Origin: Corinectria fuckeliana | Lineage: Eukaryota; Ascomycota; Sordariomycetes; Hypocreales; Nectriaceae | Direction of reading: 5' to 3' | DNA: 64,000 nt | NCBI GenBank assembly: GCA_019137255.1 | Contig: WPDH01000268.1 | Span: 1 to 64,000, forward strand | The notes under the pieces: model-generated | Seen by the model: the letters and a program-made list of their open reading frames with translations, nothing else | Databases searched by the model: none | Told to the model about the DNA's origin: nothing | Made by a program: the position numbers and the translations under genes | In this document: positions 56,883-64,000 of the stretch, piece after piece | How positions within the stretch are numbered: the first letter of the stretch is position 1 | Layout: each line of letters begins with the position of its first letter

Positions 56883-58979
56883 GATGGCGTATATTGTTGA
56901 CGGTGTGTGACGGGTAATGGGAGGTAATACGAAGCCAAGTACAAAGATGCTCGCAGTTGGAGAGACAACCCTTGACGACAAAGATCCAGAGGAGCTTTCA
57001 CGGGCTGGTATTTAAACTTGTTCATCCCCTCGCTGCATCCTCATCCCAGCCATGCACCGCCAACGAACATGGTCCGAGTTGATGGGTCCGCATATTCCTT
57101 GGTCCCATCCTCCGTCGAAGCGCCGCCGAACAGCTGCACCCTAGCTGTGAATTGTGCTGCGGGCTCCTTCTTCTCTCTCCCTGAGTCAGGGCTCGAGTCG
57201 CAAAGTGGATGAGGCCACGCTCGTATGGTGGTTGAATCCGGGGTGGAGGGGTATGGGGAAAAGTCGGGGTCCCACTGCGGAGGGATCGACGAGATGCGGG
57301 ATGGCCAGTGAGGAGTAATATGCGGCTATCCACCTCAGGTAGGGTCTATCCACCTCAGGCAAGTAAGTCAATGTTTCCGCTGGTTCGTTTCCGGGGCAGA
57401 AGTGGGAGAGTGACACGGGCGTTCAAGCCAGAGGATATGGTGATTTTTGGCGGCCATGTTGTATCTGGGTGCAAAAACTATGACCTTCTCAACAAGAGGA
57501 AGAAAGCAAGTTTAGTTTGCGTCCGCGCAGCGTTACACCGTGTCCACCAGGCCGGGGCCGACCTCTTTCTGCATCCATCACAACGCAGGTCTGTCCGGTT
57601 ATAAGCAGCAAACGGCGGACGAAGAGAAGCGTGCCAGTGCCAGAACGGACACGACGCACGCATGGCTACTTCGAGGTGGGAATTACTCCCCGGTAGCTGC
57701 AGCTGGCGTAACTTGCCTTTCATCCATGCACCAGCCAACTCGGTTTGGGCAAGGGTGCCATTAGGCAGCAGTTGAACAAGTCCCTTGCTTCTCAGACCAA
57801 GTGGCTTGTTTCCCTTGTAGATAGCTTTATGTGCTATTAATTGTGTTGTAGCTCACATAGAGGCTTCTGACTTCTTTCTTCATGGAGGCGTTTAACCTAG
57901 AAGCCCCTTGCTCTGTAGTACGTGGTATGAGGTAGATTGCTTCCTCTCCTCCTCGCCAAGACTTTTGGATGGTATAAACCAATAGAGCCATGAGAAAAAT
58001 ACTTCATTCTCGAAAGTCCTCAGCAATTATCCCCCAGAAAAGCAACCACAGAGAGAGAAAAACGAGACAACTGCCATCGACAAACCTTATGTTGTGTTGG
58101 TGAGCTGGTCCATGTCAGCGTCCCCAACCGTTTCGTCAGAGCCTTCCGCTCCAACAGTGGTCAGTGGTCAGTGGTCAATACGAGATAACATGCGCTCCAA
58201 TCAGGCTCACACGTTGATGCTCGAGTCGCCTCTAACGGAGGCTGGTACGAGTGTAACTTGCCTCCGTCCATTAGGCGAGGAATGCTGAGATCCGGGGGAA
58301 GGAAACTAGATGCAACCGTACCTACTATAGATGGGCGGTGGGATGTTCAGCCTCATCACAGCGGGACCAACTACCCACTAATTGGCAGACGGACTCAGAC
58401 GCCGAGTGTTCCTTGTTTCCTGCTTTACGCCATCCTAGAAAGAGTTCCGGGGTGCAGCAGCGAGAGGTTGCAAGCCCGTCGATGTTGTGCCTCATCAAGA
58501 GCTGGCCCGGACCGGATTAGGCTTGACAATCCATCCATTCATGATGATATTCTCACGTACATCATCAAACTCCATAACATAACTTGCTGCCTTATACCAT
58601 CTCGCCTTATGCAGTATCCTGCATCTCCCTAGGCTAGTCCCTGTCTTACCCATGTGCCACTTACAGCACCATCGCCAAGTACAGCCCAGCCAGACCATCG
58701 TGTTATAAGCACACAGGCAGGCCACGGGAACTACAGAGTATAAACGATTCAGCCAGTTTCAATTCCATAACAGTATCGCGGTGTTCTCAACTTCATTAGC
58801 CGTTCGTCAGACATTAGACATCAACGGGGTGTCCCATCTCAGACAGAACATCTAACCTAATCTCTAGACTAACGAACTACCCAACACCAGACCCAATCCA
58901 AGTATTCACAATCGTCCAACTAACACTATGAAGGTCTCCCAGAATCCCCCTCTTAGTTTTTTCCTTGCTCCTCTGTTTC
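56883..58979. other. Intergenic region, no supported gene
   Basis: About 2.1 kb. ORFs on both strands lack domain or splice support. No repeats of note. Confidence 0.45.
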
Positions 58980-59846
58980 TTAGGCCGCCTCCCAGTCCAT
59001 CGGCTCCACCATCCACTCCCACTCATCATCTGCGCCCTGGGTCGTTTCATTCCCACCATTCCCGGTACTGCTGGCCGTTTGCGCCTGTGGCTGCTGGGCT
59101 TCCGCCTCCAGGGCATTTGCAACATGCTGAGCAGCCATTCCGTAGGCCACCTCGAGCCCACTCAGCACCATGGTCACGATCCAGGTCAGGTCGTACATCT
59201 TGAGCGGCGGCGTCTCGAGGCCTTCCGCTGCATTTTTCCACCGGTTCCGCAGCTCCTTAGCCTTCCAAAGTGCCTGGTTCACTTCGCCTTGACCCAAGGC
59301 CGCGTGCACGGGGCACCCTGTGTCTGCGAGTGCCTTGATGACATTGTGATGATATGCGTGACCGGCGTTGGAGGCCGGTCCTCCGTACTGTCGTGAGTCC
59401 CGCGAGACGGACACTCCAAAGATGAGCAGCAGCAGCACAATGGCCTGCTCGATCCAGACGTAGAACTCGTGAAAGTCCACTTTGAAATTCCGCTCCGCAT
59501 CCGTTTGGGTGAAGTTGTACTCGACTGGGTTAGTAGCCCGTTGGTACGACGTCTGCAGGTCTAGGAACTTCCAACGAAGCCGTTGGCAGGCCTGCTCAAA
59601 GCGGTGGAAGGCCTGGGCTGGGGTCAGTCGGGTGCCGGAGGACGCAGTCGCAGGCGTGGACGCAGAGACGGAGGCAGAGGGAGAAACCCGGGGTCTCGGG
59701 GTGTTGATGACGGCTGAAGCTGAGGAGGCCGGGGCCGAAGAGACGCTCGATAACGAGACCTGCGAGGAGTTTGGCCAGGGTCTCGATGACGGTGCTCTCC
59801 CTTCGGCCCACATGGAGCTTGACAGGCCACTCGATGATTTGGTCAT
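58980..59846 (-). CDS. Conserved-looking protein of unknown function
   Basis: ORF of 288 residues from the first ATG (59846). The open frame continues upstream to about 60014 without ATG, so a 5' exon may be missing. The first about 70 residues are Ser/Pro/Ala-rich. A structured core follows: RLTPAQAFHRFEQACQRLRW, then a helix with NFTQTDAERNFKVDFHEFYVWIEQAIVLLLLIFGV, and GHAYHHNVIKALADTGCPVHAALGQGEVNQALWKAKELRNRW. The C-terminus is acidic and Trp-rich (DDEWEWMVEPMDWEAA). Pattern of conserved aromatic and charged residues looks like a real protein, but no family is recognised. Confidence 0.6.
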   Translation of the reverse strand: MTKSSSGLSSSMWAEGRAPSSRPWPNSSQVSLSSVSSAPASSASAVINTPRPRVSPSASVSASTPATASSGTRLTPAQAFHRFEQACQRLRWKFLDLQTSYQRATNPVEYNFTQTDAERNFKVDFHEFYVWIEQAIVLLLLIFGVSVSRDSRQYGGPASNAGHAYHHNVIKALADTGCPVHAALGQGEVNQALWKAKELRNRWKNAAEGLETPPLKMYDLTWIVTMVLSGLEVAYGMAAQHVANALEAEAQQPQAQTASSTGNGGNETTQGADDEWEWMVEPMDWEAA

Positions 59847-61595
59847 GGCGGAGTCGAGAACAGCAGAGACGACAACGGCAGAGATGGCGGAGGAAACAGA
59901 GCCGGCTGAAGGTCCACGTGGGGAAGAATCCAAACACGGCAGGCGGTAATTAACAGCCCAAGAACTCTGGGGAGCGTATGGCACAGACTCTAGAATAGAT
60001 ATGGCGTAGGCCAAGGATGAAGGATCTCGTAGAGTTGGACAAGTACCGCACGGTCCCGGTGGAACGACTGCCGGTCGTGGTGTCGTGGTTCAGAGAGGCA
60101 AGGAGTAAGGATGTAGCTCCAAGAATATCATGAAACTCCAACACTGCAATACTTAGCAGCTAAAGTTTGGAGATCAAGACGATTATGAGATGGTCACTGA
60201 TGGTTTGTTGCTGATGATTCGTTGCTGATGCTGATGGCGATTTGGCGATGCGATGATGATGGGTTGCTGCAGTTGATGAGGGATCCAGCCCTCAGCAAAA
60301 CGGCAAATCGGGGGCCCCAAAACTGAACAAAGACTCCCACAAGCCGTACATAGGGATTCGTTCCTTGTTCCCCCCCTCTGACTCTCTTTGCGAGCCAGCG
60401 TTGTCCAATGTGATGTTGTGTTGAAGTGATGTTGAAGTTGGAGAAGCGCCAACAAACAAGCCAATGCATGCCTTGGTTAAACAAGTGGACCGGGAGCTGA
60501 GGAAGCCGCAACCGCCCGCCACGAAGCCCCGCTATTAGCTCGCCTATCAGCACAGCACATGCCCGCCTTGCCGCCTCATCTGTTCCAGCGGGCGTCGTAG
60601 AGGAGAGCGCTAAGGCAACCCCCAGATAAATCTAGGCGCTCAGCCAGGACCTACCTAATCTACTAGGCCTAGCCCGTACTACTGGTAGCCCGGTAGGTAG
60701 TCAGGTACTCCAGTAAGTAGCGCCCAGAACAGCATAAACATCCGCCAAGATAACTCACCTGAAAGAAACCACCACAGTACCTGAACTATAGGAGCCTTGG
60801 ACTGGAAGTAGGCGGAGAGCAATGTTCTAGCGTCAATTTGAAAGCAAGCTTAAAAGCATATATATAGTGGAGATCAAGATAGGCCGTCATGCCGTCATGA
60901 CATCCATCTGAACGGGGAGGATTATTGTGACGCGGACCACAACTCTTAGCCGCTCCTCCTCAACTCATTCCAAGGCGGTTTAGAACAATCCCCAACTTTA
61001 GCGTATTGGGCCAGATTCAACTTGCAACAAACCCAATGTGTGACTTCCCATCTCTTGCATTATTTCGATATCACGCAGTACATCCTTGTGGTTCGTTCAC
61101 TTGCGTTGTCAACACCGAGCATACATAATCCAGGGTAGATGTATTTTAGTTTCGCATCACATTCAGTCGAATGACGTTTACGACATATCATCGAAGTCTT
61201 TTGATAGCCATTCCCATAGCGGTTTATAAAACTCCAAAAGAAAAAAACAGCATTTAAGGGCTTCTCAACCCAAGTCAATCAATCCAGCCATCCCTGGTCC
61301 TATCTAGAACCAAACAACCTGCTCGCGCCTGCTAAAAAGGACGAGTACCAACGACAGCATTCAAGTCGCACACACCAACTCCCGCCACAGAAACATGCCT
61401 CATGCTGCCCTAGGCCTTATTAACCAGCCTGGGTAGGTATCCTGATTTTCCACCATGTCCATCCGTCCCGGCCGCAACCAAAATCCGGCTTATAGTTGCA
61501 GCGTCTTACACCACCAGAACCCCCCTGCTCCCATCTCACATCCCCTACCGCTGCCCTCCAGCTTGCGGCGACATCTTACCAAGAGACCCGATACA
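59847..61595. other. Intergenic region, no supported gene
   Basis: About 1.7 kb. It may hold a 5' exon of the preceding gene near 59,950-60,144 (-). The part from about 60,600 to 61,300 is rich in TAGGTA/CTAC-type and AT-rich sequence. Confidence 0.4.
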
Positions 61596-63737
61596 CTAAA
61601 AGTCACTCTTGATCTTCTTCGTCGCCTTGGCTGTGCCGATATGCGTGTTGTGCACCTAAATCATGCCTGTTAGCTAGGTTACCCCATCTTATCAATCCAA
61701 GCAAACGTACCTTGGTCGCGAATCGGAGACTCGTCAACGTCTCCTTCAAGTGTGTTTCTAGCGGTGACACCATTACAAACATTAGAGTCTTGCTGTTTCC
61801 TCCTAGGCTGTACTGCAGCAGGTGCGTCAACTTGGAGTTGCGGTATGGCACGTGGCCCGATCCCCGACCAAGCGCCTCAATCACATCGCCTAGGCAGCTC
61901 AGGCTCTTGTTGATGTTCTGAGTCTCCTTCATCCGGTCACCCTCAGCCTGAGAGTGCTTCAAACGCTCCGATCCCGCAAGATCAACTAGGTTGAGAGTAC
62001 CCTCGCAGCGCTCGCCCGTTGCTGAGTTCTCGCCCACAAGCTTGAGGACGAAGACGCTGTGGGATCGCGAGGACCTCTCGTTAGCCTTGGTGGCCGCGAC
62101 CGACCGATTGTTCTGCGCCTCCTCCAGCATCGTCTCCACACTGGATGGGCTGTTGAGTCGAACAGACTTGCAGTTCAAGATGGTCGTCTGCTTGCGTGTC
62201 TCGTCGTGTCGAATCTCGAGCTTCCTTGGCCGACTTTCCGGAGTTCGCTCGTTGGGCGTCAGAAGGTCGTTGAGCTCCTCGTTGTAAACCTCCACAAAGG
62301 AGCCTTCCATGGTGTATTTCCAAGACTTCTCCTTGAGTTTGGTGATGGTGTCGTAGATCATGTGAGTAGCCCGAGGGATCATCCCGTCCGGCGAGGACAT
62401 GGTATGCGTCTTTCCAGAGCCGGTTTGGCCATAGCAGAAGATACACACGTTGTAGCCATCGAGGGCGCTCTGCACGAGCTGGGAAATCTCGCCAAAGATC
62501 TCCTCGTTCTGGGTGCCTGGGACAAACACGCGATCAAACTCAAAGGGGTAGTTCTTCCGTGTCACGTTGCCCAGACTGCTTCTCTCCTCGGGTCCAGCAA
62601 GAACAATCTCAGACGACGTCTTCTCGTCAGGGAACGACAAATTGGCCTCCTCGCCCTCGCCGTTGCCCAGCGCAGGTCGCACTCGGCACATGACTCGGAT
62701 GTTGCCCTTGAGCTCCTGGTACTTGTTGAAGAGGACTCGTCGCTCCGTCTCCTCCTTGATAAGCTTCTCCTGCGCAAATTCTGCCGCCCGGAGGGCTTCT
62801 TGTAGCCTGGCCTCCATGCTGGAAAACGAGTCTGACTGGGCCTTGCTGTCGGATTCTAGGAACTCAACGTGTGACTTGAGCGAGTTGATCTTGGCCTCCA
62901 GCGTAGTGTTGGAGGCAGAGAGCTCAGCAATGTTCGTTTGCAGGCTGCCCTTGAGTGCTCGTTCCCTCTCGAGATCTCCTCGGAAGCCTTCCAGCTGTGA
63001 TTTAAACTCCTGGAGCTCCCGATCCTTTCGCTGGAGGGAGACGTCCATGTCTTGGTGCTCGTTGCTCATTCGGGTTCTCAACTCCTGGATCTCTCGGTCC
63101 TTCTTTTGTCGCTCGTCCTCGACCTCCTGCTGGTAATGTCGAGTGAGGCCCTCAAGGCGCTGTTCGTTCTCCCTCGTTGCCTGTTCCTTAAGATGCTCCA
63201 GTTCCCGGCTCATCTCGTCGACGGTTGATCGATGTTGTCGAGCTAGGTCGTCTACGGTCTCTCGGTGTTTTCGGTTTAGGTCATCCATCTGTCGAGTGTG
63301 ATCCCACTTTTGCTTCTCTATCTCGTGTCTCATTTGCCGTCCTTCCTCTCGTGCCCTGTCGAGGTCGTCTTTGAGGGATTCATTTCTGCTTTCGAGCTTT
63401 TCCCTGTCGGCCTCCAACTCTTTGACTGTGAAGCATGTAAGTCGGATGCCTCGAAACGAACGTTTGGGAAATAGCTACCTCGTGTCTTGGCTAGTTCAAC
63501 AGCGTCCTCGTGGCCTTTCCTCTCGATGAGGGTAGTGTTCACCATGGCCTTCAACTCCTTGAACTGCGACTCCATGTCGCCGACACGGCCATCAACATCC
63601 CAGGCTACATACGCAGTAAGGTTAGAATCTTTGTTCAAAAATAGTTTAGAAGGAGAAGGAGATTTGAGCGGGGACTTGTGTCCCTTGGCAGGAGACAGTG
63701 ACAGAGACTCCTCTAGCTGGTTAAGCTTCCGCTGCAT
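61596..63737 (-). CDS. klpA: Kinesin-14 (C-terminal motor, Kar3/KlpA-like)
   Basis: Three exons, 63737-63479, 63425-61711 and 61655-61596, give 677 residues from the ATG at 63737. A basic Ser/Pro-rich head and FLNKDSNLTAYVAWDVDGRV precede a long coiled coil (about residues 85-340, heptad-rich Glu/Lys/Arg). The motor domain follows: VMCRVRPALG, the P-loop GQTGSGKT, switch I NERSSRSHS, switch II LVDLAGSERL. The end is LRFATKVHNTHIGTAKATKKIKSDF, formed by the last splice. C-terminal motor with upstream coil defines minus-end-directed kinesin-14, acting in spindle and nuclear migration. The same frame extends 5' to ATG 63863 (SNITLKRPGRD) but is interrupted by TAG at 63771-63773. Either the first exon is different, or the N-terminus is damaged. 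Confidence 0.9.
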
Positions 63738-64000
63738 TTGCCTATCGCTGGGCGTTTTTGGAGGGACAACCTAAGCCCCTTCAAACTCAGCTGGGCAGGC
63801 AGTTGTATCGGGCTTTCCATTTGGCTTGTCTCTGCCAGGGCGTTTGAGCGTGATGTTGGACATGTGAGAAATGACTGAAGACTGTGAAGATTGGCGGGTG
63901 GAGGGCTGGGAGATCGCTTGACTTCCATCGACCACGGTGCCACAATCCGAAAGGCTCAGTTGGTTGAATCTTGCGGTTAGAGAACTATCTCTGTGTAATG
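63738..64000 (-). other. klpA: 5' region of the kinesin gene, start unresolved
   Basis: On the minus strand ATG 63863 opens MSNITLKRPGRDKPNG..., in frame with VVPPKTPS and the rest of the kinesin, but for TAG at 63771-63773. The TAG could be a splice acceptor (GGGGCTTAG), but no strong donor is visible upstream in the window. The gene may extend beyond position 64000. Confidence 0.4.

Overview
This window is nuclear DNA from a filamentous ascomycete (Pezizomycotina). Genes are GC-rich, with frequent short introns of about 45-130 bp that follow GT...AG rules and often carry a CTAAC/CTGAC-like branch site. The families are typical of such fungi: CFEM-GPI protein, GPI-anchored phospholipase B, Zn2Cys6 regulators, many MFS transporters and kinesin-14. 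Two AT-rich stretches depleted in CpA/TpG look like products of repeat-induced point mutation (RIP), which points to a lineage with RIP. I cannot name the genus. Exon boundaries below were worked out by hand from splice sites and reading-frame continuity, without transcript evidence.

Left part (1-28,000). An AT-rich edge is followed by a CFEM GPI protein, a fax/metaxin-like GST, a Gfo/Idh/MocA oxidoreductase, an unknown multi-pass membrane protein, a small secreted protein, GPI-anchored phospholipase B, a mitochondrial-type NAD(H) kinase, an LPA/lysocardiolipin-type acyltransferase, a Dal5-like anion:cation symporter and a GPI-anchored 5'-nucleotidase. These genes are separated by 1-3 kb of non-coding DNA and look like ordinary housekeeping or cell-surface genes.

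Middle (29,295-31,961). A complete but decayed DNA transposon lies here. It has perfect 54-bp terminal inverted repeats, an 8-bp target-site duplication and a RIP-eroded interior with no surviving ORF. About 2.5 kb of intergenic DNA follows, with a GGA microsatellite and a G-quadruplex-prone tract.

34,493-41,049. This is a compact candidate catabolic cluster. A Zn2Cys6 activator (+) converges on a GH32 glycosidase (-). The GH32 gene shares a 644-bp divergent promoter with an MFS sugar transporter (+). The GH32 protein has no visible signal peptide, so a coherent inference is uptake of an intact fructoside followed by cytosolic hydrolysis under local control.

Right part (41,200-64,000). In order: a His/Gln-rich protein of unknown function, a quinate-permease-like MFS gene with 8 exons, a DHDPS/KDG-aldolase-family lyase with a Zn2Cys6 regulator just upstream on the same strand, a small hydrophilic protein, and a cytochrome P450 gene intact in architecture but broken by two nonsense codons. 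Both nonsense codons are CpA-to-TpA type changes, and the gene also contains an 11-nt microexon. Next come another MFS sugar transporter, an unknown protein, and a C-terminal-motor kinesin-14 whose 5' part carries an apparent in-frame TAG near the window edge.

No rRNA, convincing tRNA or CRISPR was found. Two NN gaps sit inside poly-G/poly-C tracts.
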